The translations under genes and the position numbers were made by a program. From Chitinophaga agri (GTDB lineage Bacteria > Bacteroidota > Bacteroidia > Chitinophagales > Chitinophagaceae), in contig NZ_CP048113.1 of NCBI RefSeq assembly GCF_010093065.1, positions 7,768,001 through 7,832,000 on the forward strand: a DNA stretch of 64,000 nt, in the 5' to 3' direction. Positions 38,501-46,184 of this stretch are shown here, one piece after another. The notes beneath the pieces are model-generated. The model made no database searches. It was not told where the DNA came from and saw nothing but the letters and a program-made list of their open reading frames with translations. Position 1 is the first letter of the stretch. Every line of letters starts with the position of its first letter.

Positions 38501-38691
38501 ACTGTGACGCCGGCAAGCGATTCACCTTTTACGTTTTTCACAATACCCTTTAACGTGGATGACTGCTGTTGCGAGACGTTAGTTGCATTGTACCGGGCAA
38601 ATACAGGGACTACTTTGCCAGTCAGCAATAAGGACATGAGAAGTGTGGAGAGGCCCTGGCATAGAGAGGCTCTCCAGTTTCCTGGTTTCAT
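35506..38691 (-). CDS. SusC/RagA TonB-dependent receptor without STN domain (second pair)
   Basis: A 1061-residue outer-membrane importer: signal peptide, carboxypeptidase-regulatory domain (LKGIVKNVKGESLAGVTVKV), plug (EVLVIGYGTQKK; IHIRGIATTG; VLKDAAAVAPYG) and barrel ending VMGLNVTF. Unlike the receptor at 9225-12551 it has no STN domain and no FecR partner, so it is not expected to signal to an ECF sigma factor. Transcriptional control may involve the palindrome at 38808-38821. Confidence 0.94.
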   Translation of the reverse strand: MKPGNWRASLCQGLSTLLMSLLLTGKVVPVFARYNATNVSQQQSSTLKGIVKNVKGESLAGVTVKVKGSNTGTVSREDGTFQLQVSGADKAVIEISYMGYQSQEIAIGGRATMEVILAESSSGLNEVLVIGYGTQKKVSSTAAISSVGGKELAKAAVPNISNSLAGRVAGVSMRPNGGQPGADNPDIHIRGIATTGNNGALIVVDGIIRNNINEIPATSIASVTVLKDAAAVAPYGLGGANGVLLITTKKGASGAPQLSLNAYYGLQTPTYYPDMLNAQDYMRLHNEAYLNENPNGTQLPYAQSLIDDYPALHAKDPDRYPISNTKDLVELHAPMQNYSLQLTGGSQSVKYFVALGYLNQTGMFDPVKYKRYDYTVNLDVQATKTTTVNVSLIGAWQQTRSVDAGTTVGNLFRSGYKFVPIANLRYSNGLWGEFAGNSPIGVLNAGYQRDNKSTMLSTLSVNQELPFIPGLSLKATFSFDPMQTTSKGWHTPFYFYSQDLSTTPYTYTRQISTSEGSAATYTWLEQEYAQQRTYTYQGYLNYKRTFGKHDITGLLVAEARDSDSSAFSARRNNFGVNIDELSMGSSNKNDFDNSGSSSTGSQIGFVYRIGYSYANKYLVEASGRYDGHYYFAPGKRWGYFPAVSLGWVASGERFMQRIPFVNYLKLRGSWGKSGNLAGTSFQYLQGYSLYGNAYAWGNGTMVQGSFVPREANRNITWEISTKTNIGFEASLWQGLLDLEVDYFRERRTGMLLPPAVTIPIEYGLNLSDENEGVMENSGIEITAGTTHQFTNGLRLSLNGNFSYARNKMLQIFETSATRNNPNRSRTGRALGTPFGYHALGLFSTADDKNNDGIINPADGYNVIQFGNLHPGDIKYADLSGPDGKPDGKIDAHDETHIGYPTYPLITYGFTPSASWKGLDLSLFFQGSSLSSFNIAGFQTIPFNNNNSNSAYEYYNNRWTPASQRAKYPRANQSPYANNTQTSDFWMANTGLLRLKTAVLGYTLPAVLTQRWKMQSVRMYVSGQNVFTISKLNFIDPEVGYTDGETAYPNQKVYVMGLNVTF

Positions 38692-38807
38692 ATGTTTTTC
38701 ATTAAACGATGGAATAATACATTTGGTAGCCCGTGCAGGCTGCCAGATGTTGTTTCGGGTTTCGGAAATGCTGGTTGGGCGATTTCCTCCATAATGTGGA
38801 ATTAGTT

Positions 38808-38821
38808 AAGTGATATCACTT
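38808..38821. promoter_or_regulatory. Palindrome AAGTGATATCACTT upstream of susC
   Basis: A perfect 14-bp palindrome 117 bp upstream of the susC start. Its symmetry suggests a site for a dimeric regulator of the second susCD pair. No regulator is identified. Confidence 0.4.
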
Positions 38822-39197
38822 CATGACATTGATTTTGGTTGTTGAGTTATTAAATAACCAGTATCGGGTATCAGGATGTGTGGTCTGAATAGGGCTCGCT
38901 GGGCTGCTGGTGAGTTGTTATCTTCGCCGGGTCTTTGAATGTCTTCCTGTTTAGGTTAAACCGGATACCAGGGTTGTATAATAAATTCGAAACTTAATGG
39001 GAGCCTGTCATACCATGCTATTAGATAATCAGTACGCGCTTGTGACAGCTAATATAAGTCATTAAATCTAATAATTGTCAGCTGTACAAGTATAGGATTT
39101 TGTGTAATCGATTCCTTTTTTTGAAATACAGCATCTAAAGCAACGGAAAGGTGTGGGAGGTGGTGGGAAACTTAGTATGTAATTTTTTTCAAACAAC

Positions 39198-39229
39198 GAA
39201 CGCCTCAAGTTCGACGACTTGAAGTGTTC
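39198..39229 (+). terminator. Hairpin with T-run on the plus strand
   Basis: GAACGCCTCAAGT and ACTTGAAGTGTTC pair over 13 positions with one G-U and one mismatch, and ATTTTTG follows on the plus strand. It looks like a terminator for a plus-strand transcript from the upstream non-coding region, although no gene is seen there. Confidence 0.35.
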
Positions 39230-39437
39230 ATTTTTGCTACAGGCATCTACACATTTGAGTCGCTCATTTTTCCTGACAGAGGCCAACCGGTGATATGAAC
39301 TGCTCAGAGCGGGCTTTATCGCCGATTGGATATAAGAACGTTCTTTATGCCTGGAGAAAGCAAAATAATATAATAAAAGTTCGAGGTCTGTACTTTGTCA
39401 TTAGACAAATCCCAGTAATTATCAGACTAAGTCTTGA

Positions 39438-40340
39438 CTATTTCAAATTTAATAACCTGTATTCAGTTGGTGTCTTCCCCGTTTTTTGTTTAAACAGTCG
39501 GGTGAAATGCTGTTGATACTTAAAACCCAAATGAAAAGCCACATCGCTAATAGATCTATCGCTATGAAATATCATGGACTTTGCTATATCAATCACTTTG
39601 GATTGTATATAGTCTAACGCTGTATTACCCGTTTCTTTTTTGATAAGATCTCCAAAATAATTGGCTGAAAGATGCAACTGGTTTGCACACCAGGTTACCG
39701 TTGGCAGGCCCAGTGTCTGGCACTTATCGGACTGAAAATATTCATTTAGTAGGCTTTCAAGTCTTGCCAGAACATCTCTATTGGCATTGCTTCGGGTAAT
39801 AAACTGGCGGTCATAGAAGCGCATGCAATAGTTTAGGAGTAATTCAATATTAGATACAATAAGTGTTTTGCTATGCTTGTCTATATTCTGATCTATTTCA
39901 TATTTAATCTTTTCGAAGCAATCGTTTACAATTGCCTTTTCTTTTTTGGACAGGTGTAGGGCCTCATTGACTTCATAAGAAAAAAAAGTATAGTCCTTGA
40001 TCTTTCTGCCAATATCTGTGCCTACTATAAGGTCAGCGTGAAACACAAGTGCCTTACCCATGGGCTTGATTATCTTTCCCTTGCTATCAATTCCATAAAC
40101 TTGTCCTGGTGAAATAAACACCAATGTCCCATCTTCATAATCGTATGGTTGGCAACCATATTTCATATCGCCACATTTGACATGTTTCAGAAAAACAGCA
40201 TAAATGCCCATATATCTCCTAAAATATTGATAAGCCGGCATGGCATCGAAGTCAACAACACTTACAAGTGGATGTAAGGTGTCAACTCCTAATGTATCAT
40301 TGTATTGTTTAACAGAATCAATTCTTTCAACTTGCTTCAT
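39438..40340 (-). CDS. AraC-family transcriptional regulator of the A+T-rich island
   Basis: A 300-residue activator with an N-terminal effector domain and a C-terminal AraC/XylS helix-turn-helix pair (WCANQLHLSANYFGDLIKKETG; ISDVAFHLGFKYQQHFTRLFKQKTGKTPTEYR). I start at ATG 40338-40340. A frame 13 codons longer exists, but a perfect -7 element at 40361-40368 lies inside that extension, so the longer start would be upstream of transcription. Divergent from the cupin/CMD/ABM genes, it is their likely regulator. Codon use is more A+T-rich than in neighbours outside the island. Confidence 0.88.
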   Translation of the reverse strand: MKQVERIDSVKQYNDTLGVDTLHPLVSVVDFDAMPAYQYFRRYMGIYAVFLKHVKCGDMKYGCQPYDYEDGTLVFISPGQVYGIDSKGKIIKPMGKALVFHADLIVGTDIGRKIKDYTFFSYEVNEALHLSKKEKAIVNDCFEKIKYEIDQNIDKHSKTLIVSNIELLLNYCMRFYDRQFITRSNANRDVLARLESLLNEYFQSDKCQTLGLPTVTWCANQLHLSANYFGDLIKKETGNTALDYIQSKVIDIAKSMIFHSDRSISDVAFHLGFKYQQHFTRLFKQKTGKTPTEYRLLNLK

Positions 40341-40360
40341 GGCCGGGTCTTTTGTACATA

Positions 40361-40368
40361 CAAATTTA
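40361..40368 (-). promoter_or_regulatory. -7 promoter element TAAATTTG of the araC-type gene
   Basis: A perfect TAnnTTTG on the minus strand, placing the transcript start around 40354 and leaving a leader of about 14 bases before the ATG at 40340. It decides the start codon choice. Confidence 0.45.
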
Positions 40369-40443
40369 GTAAAATCCATACGTTTCAGATTGACTTAAAG
40401 CAATAACAGTGAAAGTGGTAAATAAATCTGTGCTTTGTATAAA

Positions 40444-40471
40444 TCCGTACTACGGATAGTGGATAATTTTG
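40444..40471 (+). promoter_or_regulatory. Dyad and -7 element facing the cupin/CMD operon
   Basis: TCCGTA-C-TACGGA (40444-40456) is a perfect inverted repeat, followed by TAATTTTG (40464-40471), a perfect TAnnTTTG. Ten bases later comes the ATG of the decayed cupin gene. The dyad sits where an activator or repressor could touch RNA polymerase. The divergent AraC protein is a candidate. Confidence 0.4.
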
Positions 40472-40480
40472 TAGCACTTA

Positions 40481-40774
40481 ATGAATAATATCACGTTCGA
40501 GCCAGGCTGCCGCAATAACTGACACAGCCATACTGGTGGGCCGATCCTCATTGCGGTTGGCGGTGTGCACTGTTACCGGGAGTGTGGAAAATCTGCCGTC
40601 CGTATTGAGTCGGGCGATGTTATCGAGATTGCTCTAAATGTGGAACATTGACATGGCGCAGTACCAGACAGTTGATTTTCGCACCTTGCTACAGTCTGTA
40701 ATCCACAGACCAACCAAAATAACTGGCTGGAGCCTGTCAACGATGAGTAGTATTTGGAAGTATATAAGCAGTAA
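40481..40774 (+). pseudogene. Broken cupin-domain gene with four in-frame stops
   Basis: Reading from ATG 40481 gives one unshifted frame of 98 codons that matches small cupins found with carboxymuconolactone decarboxylases (TFEPGCRNN, SHTGGPILIAVGG, ESGDVIEIALNVEH, HGAVPDS, WLEPVNDE). It has internal stops at codons 14, 57 and 65 (all TGA) and 90 (TAG). The three TGA fall exactly where the family has Trp (NNWH, EHWHG, DSWF). The N-terminal 30-50 codons of the family are also missing. It ends 12 bp before the CMD gene, so it was once part of that operon. Confidence 0.7.
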
Positions 40775-40786
40775 AAAACTCGCGAA

Positions 40787-41512
40787 ATGCACAGATACAA
40801 ACTTATAGATTGGATTTTATCATTCTTCTTGATCTTAAATACAATAAATATGAACGCACAAAATAATGGAGAGGGAGAACAGCCTTTAAATGCTCGTCAG
40901 CAAAGCCTTGCCGCTATTTCGGCATCGACGGCGGCTGGAAACATTGAAAAACTAAAAATACAGCTTAATGTCGGGCTGGATGCCGGGCTTACCATAAACG
41001 AAATAAAAGAAGCATTGGTACAGTTATATGCCTATTGCGGTTTTCCGCGAAGCCTTAACGGTATCAGCAGCTTCATGCAGGTATTGGAAGAAAGGAAAAA
41101 GAAGGGTATTACCGATGTAGCAGGTAAGGAAGCAACGCCCTTAAAAGACAGTCTGGAGACCTATGAACGTGGAAGAAAAACGCTTGAAAACCTGACCCAA
41201 ACGCCTCAGGCAAAACCTGCACCGGGCTTCGGTGAGTTTGCTCCGCGTATTGATGCTTTCCTGAAAGAACACCTCTTTGCCGACATCTTTGACAGCGATG
41301 TACTGAATTACCAGCAAAGGGAACTGATAACAATTTCTGCTTTGGCTGCCATGCATGGGACAGAGGGACAATTACAGGCACATATTGGAATGGGCATGAC
41401 TACTGGGATTACAGCAGATCAGGTGAAAGCGGTATTCAACATCATTGAAAAGTTGGTAGGCAAAGAACAGGCTGAAAAAGCAAACACAGTTCTCTCAAAC
41501 ATAAAAAAATAA
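40787..41512 (+). CDS. Carboxymuconolactone decarboxylase family protein, two CMD domains, exported
   Basis: A 241-residue protein with a signal peptide (ILSFFLILNTINMNAQ) and two CMD repeats at about residues 40-110 and 150-235. Each has the helical core with the conserved region (IKEALVQLYAYCGFPRSLNG; LITISALAAMHGTEGQLQAHIGM). The first keeps a Cys and the second a His; the CxxC pair of AhpD peroxidases is absent. Together with a cupin and an ABM-domain gene this is a recurrent set in Bacteroidota. The reaction is not known. Confidence 0.85.
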   Translation: MHRYKLIDWILSFFLILNTINMNAQNNGEGEQPLNARQQSLAAISASTAAGNIEKLKIQLNVGLDAGLTINEIKEALVQLYAYCGFPRSLNGISSFMQVLEERKKKGITDVAGKEATPLKDSLETYERGRKTLENLTQTPQAKPAPGFGEFAPRIDAFLKEHLFADIFDSDVLNYQQRELITISALAAMHGTEGQLQAHIGMGMTTGITADQVKAVFNIIEKLVGKEQAEKANTVLSNIKK

Positions 41513-41531
41513 GAAAATCGATACCAGTAAT

Positions 41532-41972
41532 ATGAACAAGTATATATTTCAATACTGCATTTCCTTTAAACGTCCCTTTCGGGCTATCCTGGCTATAATA
41601 ATGTTTTTTTGTATGAATAACATTGCCCACGCACAACAACAGGAAGTGATGGTGCGCATTTCAGAAATTGAGATACTCCCACAGCAATTGGAGGAATACA
41701 AAACAATACTAAAGCACGAAGCAGAAGCATCGGTAAGGATGGAAGAAGGGGTTATTGCCATCTTCCCTATGTTCCAAAAGGAAAATCCAACACAGGTGAG
41801 GATACTGGAAATTTATAGAGACCTGCAGGCATATCAGTCACATCTGAAAACCGAGCACTTTCTGAAGTACAAAACCGCTACACTCAATATGGTCAGATCA
41901 TTGAAATTGGTGGATATGGACGCACTGGATCTGGAAGCGGCAACACGTATTTTCATAAAACTAAAACAGTAG
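41532..41972 (+). CDS. Exported ABM-domain (antibiotic biosynthesis monooxygenase-like) protein
   Basis: A 146-residue protein with a signal peptide ending near NIAHAQ and a dimeric alpha/beta-barrel ABM domain (VMVRISEIEILPQQLEEYKTIL; EASVRMEEGVIAIFPM; VRILEIYRDLQAYQSHLKTEHF). It lies 19 bp after the CMD gene, in the same operon. ABM proteins are cofactor-free monooxygenases or degradation enzymes; the substrate is unknown. Confidence 0.85.
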   Translation: MNKYIFQYCISFKRPFRAILAIIMFFCMNNIAHAQQQEVMVRISEIEILPQQLEEYKTILKHEAEASVRMEEGVIAIFPMFQKENPTQVRILEIYRDLQAYQSHLKTEHFLKYKTATLNMVRSLKLVDMDALDLEAATRIFIKLKQ

Positions 41973-41977
41973 GCAAC

Positions 41978-42118
41978 ATGGATAACGGGAAATTTTCAAC
42001 ATTGGAACTAAAACTTATCAAAGAAGCGAACGATTTGAAAATATAACCATTCCGTTCAGACGGAGTTACTTTTGGTACGCCTACATGGATTTGGGAGGTG
42101 TTGGTGGATGGGAATCTT
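41978..42118 (+). pseudogene. 5' remnant of a DUF2255 gene
   Basis: From ATG 41978 the frame reads FSTLELKLIKEANDLKI, a TAA stop (42044-42046), then PFRSDGVTFGTPTWIWEVLVDGNL in the same frame. Together this is the N-terminal half of DUF2255 proteins. After VDGNL the resemblance ends abruptly and a recombinase tail begins in another frame. The gene is thus both interrupted by a stop and truncated. Confidence 0.6.
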
Positions 42119-42279
42119 ACCTGGAAAAATACATTGAAGTTGCTACTGAACATGTCACAAAATCCGCTCTCATGTGCGATCTTAGCAGCTATCAGGAAAA
42201 ACAAAGATTGCAGAAAATGATATTCGCTGAAGGAATCTATTATAACAAAGAAATGACCAATCTCGAACCACAAAAATAA
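42103..42279 (+). pseudogene. 3' remnant of a serine site-specific recombinase
   Basis: About 58 codons (SYLEKYIEVATEHVTKSA; YQEKQRLQKMIFAEGIYYNK) resemble the C-terminus of large serine recombinases of this phylum, where KQRLQxLxFPEGIxYN precedes the end. The catalytic N-terminal domain is absent. It is fused out of frame to the DUF2255 remnant and lies about 100 bp from the 3' end of tRNA-Lys, marking an old integration or excision event. Confidence 0.5.
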
Positions 42280-42333
42280 ACCCATTATTTTCTCTAGTTG
42301 CAGACCTGACGCGCACTTCATACAAAGAAGAAA

Positions 42334-42367
42334 CCCGACCTTTTGAGAGTATTCTCAAGAAGTCGGG
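42334..42367. terminator. Hairpin terminator behind tRNA-Lys
   Basis: CCCGACCTTTTGAGA and TTCTCAAGAAGTCGGG-type arms form a stem of about 15 bp with two mismatches and a 4-base loop. TTTCTTCTTTG follows on the minus strand and CTTTTTG on the plus strand. It ends the tRNA transcript eight bases past the mature 3' end and may stop island transcripts as well. Confidence 0.75.
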
Positions 42368-42374
42368 CTTTTTG

Positions 42375-42447
42375 TGATCCCGCTGGGACTCGAACCCAGG
42401 ACCCATACATTAAAAGTGTATTGCTCTACCAACTGAGCTACGGAATC
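42375..42447 (-). tRNA. tRNA-Lys(UUU)
   Basis: A 73-base cloverleaf on the minus strand. The acceptor stem is GATTCCG/CGGGATC with one wobble. The D arm contains AGCTCAGTTGGTAGAGC, the anticodon stem ATACA/TGTAT encloses loop CTTTTAA with anticodon TTT, and the T arm reads CTGGGTTCGAGTCCCAG. CCA is not encoded. Confidence 0.95.
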
Positions 42448-42510
42448 ATTCCCGTTGAATGGGCTGCAATATTACATCACATATTTATAAACTCCAAACA
42501 AAAAATAAAA

Positions 42511-42536
42511 AAAGCTGCCTCTTATGAGGCAGCTTT
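42511..42536 (-). terminator. Rho-independent terminator of the sugar dehydrogenase gene
   Basis: AAAGCTGCCTC and GAGGCAGCTTT form a perfect 11-bp stem with a 4-base loop. On the minus strand it is followed by TTTTATTTTTTG, 22 bp past the stop of the gene. Confidence 0.9.
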
Positions 42537-42557
42537 AAAGTACAACCCGCTACAGTG

Positions 42558-45500
42558 CTATATCTTCACGAATTTTTTTGTTACTGGTTTTCCATTGTTG
42601 CTGAACTTCAGCACATACACACCTGCAGGAAGATTGCTCACATCAAGTATGCCATTGGTCGCCTTGATGATGATCGTCTGTGAGGTAGCAACGTTCGTGA
42701 TGGTAAACAAGCCATCGCCCTTTACATTACCTACCGTCAGCAGATTCACTACAGGGTTCGGGTACATCCTGATGCTCGGCTCCTGTACTACAGCGGCAGA
42801 TCTGGCGGCCTGCTGGTCAGCAGAGAATTCAATCCAGTTCAGGTTGAAGTCTGCATGAGACGCATATACGCGTAGGGTTTGTTTGCCGGCGGCAAGTGTT
42901 ATAGTCCTGGTGACAGTCGTCCAGGCCTGCCATCCGCCTGTAGCGGCTACGTCAGCAGTGGTCAGGACGTTATTGCCTGATTGCAGCTGTATCTGACCTC
43001 CGCCTGGAGCGCTGGCCACACGGAAGGACACGTTGTAGGTACCTGCAGCTGTTACGTTAACAAAATAATCCATCCAGTCACCAGTGTCCACCCATCCGAT
43101 GTTCTCTCCACCGCCAGTGTCTCCGCAACCTTCTGTCTGTATACCGAACATAGCATCGAAGTCTTCTGCTTCGATACGGCCCGGGATATTTTTCTCAACC
43201 GGAGCAGCTGATACATTGATAGCAACAGGAGAGGAGGTCGCTGTCATCTGTGTGTTGTCAGTTGCTTTTGCAGTGATGTTGTAGGCACCTGCAGCTACAC
43301 CTGTCCAGAGGAACTGGTAAGGGCTGGTTGTGTCTTCTCCGAGTTTTGTCGCACCCTGGAAGAACTCTACTTTCCTGATAGTACCGTCTGAGTCTGCAGC
43401 ATTTGCTTTCAGCAGGATATCGCCGTTGCTGACGAAAGTCTCCCCGTTCAGCGGAGCTGTAAGGCTCACCGTTGGTGCATTGCCAATGGCAAGATCGAAA
43501 GTGAAATAGTTGACGTTGAAGTCATTCGCTTCCAGTACGATGCGGAACACATGTACGCCTGCTGGCAGTGCCTGTGTGGTCGTAGCTGAAACGGTCTGCC
43601 ATGCCTGGAATCCGCCGGTTGTAGGAACTGTTACAGTACCGGTGATGTCCGTACCATCCATTTCTATATGGAAGCTTTTTGCAGCTCCCGGATTCGCTAC
43701 GCGTACAGAGATAGTGTATTTACCGGTGATGGTAACATTTGCGCTATACTCCAACCATTCTCCGTTTACGACATAACCGATATTATAACCGCCTTCTGAG
43801 CAGTTTTCAAGGTCTACGCCTTCATTTGTACGGTATTGATTACCCTGGTTAGCGGTGCTTTCATCATGGTAGGCAATGCCTTCTCCGCCTGAGTCGAAGT
43901 TTTCAATCTCGATCTTACCCGGGATGGTCGCTGGTGTGCTGGCATCCGGGAAAGGCGTCTGACGGGAAGCGCCTGCTTTGTAAGTGGCACGGAACACGGT
44001 ATCTTTCGCTGGTACACGGATAGACTGTAATGCGTCTCCGCCGTGTGCCCATGATACAAAGTCGTAAGTAGTGTCACCGAGTAACTGTGGGGTTACGGCC
44101 TGCAGGGTGGTCAGTGAGTTCACCACCATTGTTTTTGTAAGTGGAGTTACACCTCTTGCACCTAACACCAGGTTGATACCGGTGATATTTGCTACTGCGG
44201 ATACCGTCACCTTATTGGGATAGACGTCAACCGAGTCAACGCCCGTACGTCCTTTAGAATCTTTTACTGTCAGCATCAGTCTGAACCAGATGTTAGGAGA
44301 GGACTCTCCCAGGTTATCTGCGGTGAAGCTGCCTGACTTTACGCCTTTCGGCAGGGTCGGACCCGGATGCCAGTGTTCACTGGTCGGACTGTCCTTATGA
44401 TAAAAACGTGCTTCCCATGAATAAGCGGAGTCTGGCAATGTTCCATCTTCTGCATCTGTTGCACTTGCAGAGAAGTTCACCACTGTGCCGACATTCCATG
44501 TCAGCGTGCTGGCTGGTGTCAGGATCTTTGGCACTGGTCTCGCATTGAATGGTAATACGGTCAGTCTGGCCGCATTACTATTCACCGTACTGATCGGATT
44601 CGTCACCACACAACGGTACTGACCTGAATCTGCCTGCGTGGTTTGTGCAATGCTATAGGTAGCTGCTGTTGCACCATTGATGTTAACCCCATTCTTCTGC
44701 CATTGGAAGGAGATAGGTGTGCCTCCGGATGCTGTTACAGAGAATGATACTGCATCACCCGCGGTCACTGTCGCATTTTCAGGCTGGTTCACAATAGAGG
44801 GAGCCTGGTTGTTGTTGTATTCCACTCTGTACAGACTACCATCACCTGCATAGGCAATGTAGTAGATGTTACCGTCGATGCCTACACTGGTGCCCAGTAT
44901 CCTGGTGAAGTTCTTCGCAGAGAACTCGGTATAGGCTGAACCGGGCGTCAGACCCGTCACATCCACAAAGCGGTACCAGTCACGGCACCAGTCGGAGAAG
45001 AAGAACTTGTTCCTGTACTGTGCCGGGTAGTTGGTGGCAGGTGGATTGAAAAACAGTCCGGATGTAATCGCACAACCTCCTTTGTCATCACTGTGATCGT
45101 AGAAGTAGACTGCCGGAATGGTGGTCGTAGTATCCTGCTGATAACCAGTTTTGTGTTGCTGATCCCAACCATAGTTGTACCCTCTGTTTGGATCAGGATT
45201 GGTGACATCATTGATCTCTTCATAGTCACCTCCAACGTCCACTACGAAGATCCTTTCTGATACCGGATCTAATGACATCCTCCACGGATTTCTCAGACCG
45301 CGTGCCCAGATGCTTCTCTGCTGGCGGCTGGCGCCTGGTGTGTCATAGTAAGGATTACCCGGCGCTGGCTGACCTTCTTCTGTCAAACGCAGGATCTTAC
45401 CGCGATAAGTAGTTAGTTTGGGTGATTCGATGGCCTCGTTACTTTCTCCGATAGCCACATACAATAATCCTCTGCGGAATAAAAGGGCGCCACCGTTGTG

Positions 45501-45953
45501 CGCTCCATTGATGATCGGATCGAATTCCATCACTCTTCTGACAGAATCGACACCGTTAGCCTGATTAATAAAGATAATGTCCAGGTAGTGACGTGTCATT
45601 TCCTTATTGGTGTAGAAAATGTAACAACGTCCATTGGTGGAGAATTGAGGGTGCAGGGTAATACCCAGTAACCCCTGTTCGGCGTCGGTGACTGTTTGTG
45701 CCGTATACACGGTAGATACAGTCCCGTTCTGATACACTTTCAGTGCGCCTCCGCGTTCTGCCATAAAGATCCTGCCATCTGCAGCATGCGCCATGGCTGT
45801 GGCTTCCCGGATAGAGTTATCTGTTAGTTTCTTCAGTGTAAAGCCAGCAGGCACCTGGCTGTAAGCACGATCTGTGCTCGCTGCGAGCATGGTTATTCCA
45901 AAACAGGCTGTAATAAACCGCTTCTGGAATGTAAGCAGCAGGTTTTTCTTCAT
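42558..45953 (-). CDS. Secreted PQQ-type sugar dehydrogenase with Ig and two CBM6 domains, T9SS
   Basis: An 1131-residue exported multidomain protein. After a signal peptide, a glucose/sorbosone dehydrogenase-type beta-propeller (about 30-375) contains GLLGITLHPQFSTNG, ARGLRNPWRMSLDP and YNYGWDQQHKTGY. An immunoglobulin-like domain (about 380-465, DSGQYRCVVTN), a PKD-like segment, a CBM6 (about 665-805), another Ig-type linker and a second CBM6 (about 910-1040) follow. The final 75 residues are a T9SS sorting domain (IRMYPNPVVNLL). It probably oxidises sugars while tethered to beta-glucan or a similar polymer. It follows GH16 in the same orientation. Confidence 0.88.
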   Translation of the reverse strand: MKKNLLLTFQKRFITACFGITMLAASTDRAYSQVPAGFTLKKLTDNSIREATAMAHAADGRIFMAERGGALKVYQNGTVSTVYTAQTVTDAEQGLLGITLHPQFSTNGRCYIFYTNKEMTRHYLDIIFINQANGVDSVRRVMEFDPIINGAHNGGALLFRRGLLYVAIGESNEAIESPKLTTYRGKILRLTEEGQPAPGNPYYDTPGASRQQRSIWARGLRNPWRMSLDPVSERIFVVDVGGDYEEINDVTNPDPNRGYNYGWDQQHKTGYQQDTTTTIPAVYFYDHSDDKGGCAITSGLFFNPPATNYPAQYRNKFFFSDWCRDWYRFVDVTGLTPGSAYTEFSAKNFTRILGTSVGIDGNIYYIAYAGDGSLYRVEYNNNQAPSIVNQPENATVTAGDAVSFSVTASGGTPISFQWQKNGVNINGATAATYSIAQTTQADSGQYRCVVTNPISTVNSNAARLTVLPFNARPVPKILTPASTLTWNVGTVVNFSASATDAEDGTLPDSAYSWEARFYHKDSPTSEHWHPGPTLPKGVKSGSFTADNLGESSPNIWFRLMLTVKDSKGRTGVDSVDVYPNKVTVSAVANITGINLVLGARGVTPLTKTMVVNSLTTLQAVTPQLLGDTTYDFVSWAHGGDALQSIRVPAKDTVFRATYKAGASRQTPFPDASTPATIPGKIEIENFDSGGEGIAYHDESTANQGNQYRTNEGVDLENCSEGGYNIGYVVNGEWLEYSANVTITGKYTISVRVANPGAAKSFHIEMDGTDITGTVTVPTTGGFQAWQTVSATTTQALPAGVHVFRIVLEANDFNVNYFTFDLAIGNAPTVSLTAPLNGETFVSNGDILLKANAADSDGTIRKVEFFQGATKLGEDTTSPYQFLWTGVAAGAYNITAKATDNTQMTATSSPVAINVSAAPVEKNIPGRIEAEDFDAMFGIQTEGCGDTGGGENIGWVDTGDWMDYFVNVTAAGTYNVSFRVASAPGGGQIQLQSGNNVLTTADVAATGGWQAWTTVTRTITLAAGKQTLRVYASHADFNLNWIEFSADQQAARSAAVVQEPSIRMYPNPVVNLLTVGNVKGDGLFTITNVATSQTIIIKATNGILDVSNLPAGVYVLKFSNNGKPVTKKFVKI

Positions 45954-46090
45954 TGTCTAAAATGGTTTTTTGTTGAATACTAGGTTTCCCAGGTTGTACT
46001 GTTGTTGTTCTGTAGATGCTAATCTATAGGGAGTGGCCGACTAAATTTTCAAGGATAAGGTTTTCAAATAAAATTATCGGATGGAATTTA

Positions 46091-46098
46091 CAAACATA
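46091..46098 (-). promoter_or_regulatory. -7 promoter element TATGTTTG
   Basis: A perfect TAnnTTTG on the minus strand in the gap upstream of the sugar dehydrogenase gene, giving a leader of about 130 bases. It lies just after the terminator of the GH16 gene, consistent with separate transcription of the two genes. Confidence 0.4.
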
Positions 46099-46184
46099 AG
46101 TTGGATACTCCTATCATCTACTCATATTAATTTTCCGTTATACTCACACAAGTACCTTTATTGCTATAATATCATCATAGAAAA

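Larger units (their letters stand above)
38692..39437. other. Long intergenic region with palindrome and hairpin
   Basis: About 745 bp between two minus-strand genes. Beyond the palindrome (38808-38821) and the hairpin (39198-39229), I see a plus-strand TACATTTG near 38720 with no gene behind it. No coding remnant was recognised in any frame. The A+T content rises toward 39.1 kb, where the A+T-rich island begins. Confidence 0.5.

Noticed and set aside
40481..40774. TGA read as tryptophan (alternative code) in this window
   Set aside because: Other genes use TGA as a normal stop and TGG for Trp, and the same frame also has an in-frame TAG; decay is the simpler explanation.
42085..42279. The 64-codon frame as an intact small gene
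   Set aside because: Its C-terminus resembles the end of serine recombinases and its beginning overlaps the DUF2255 remnant, so it is a fusion scrap.
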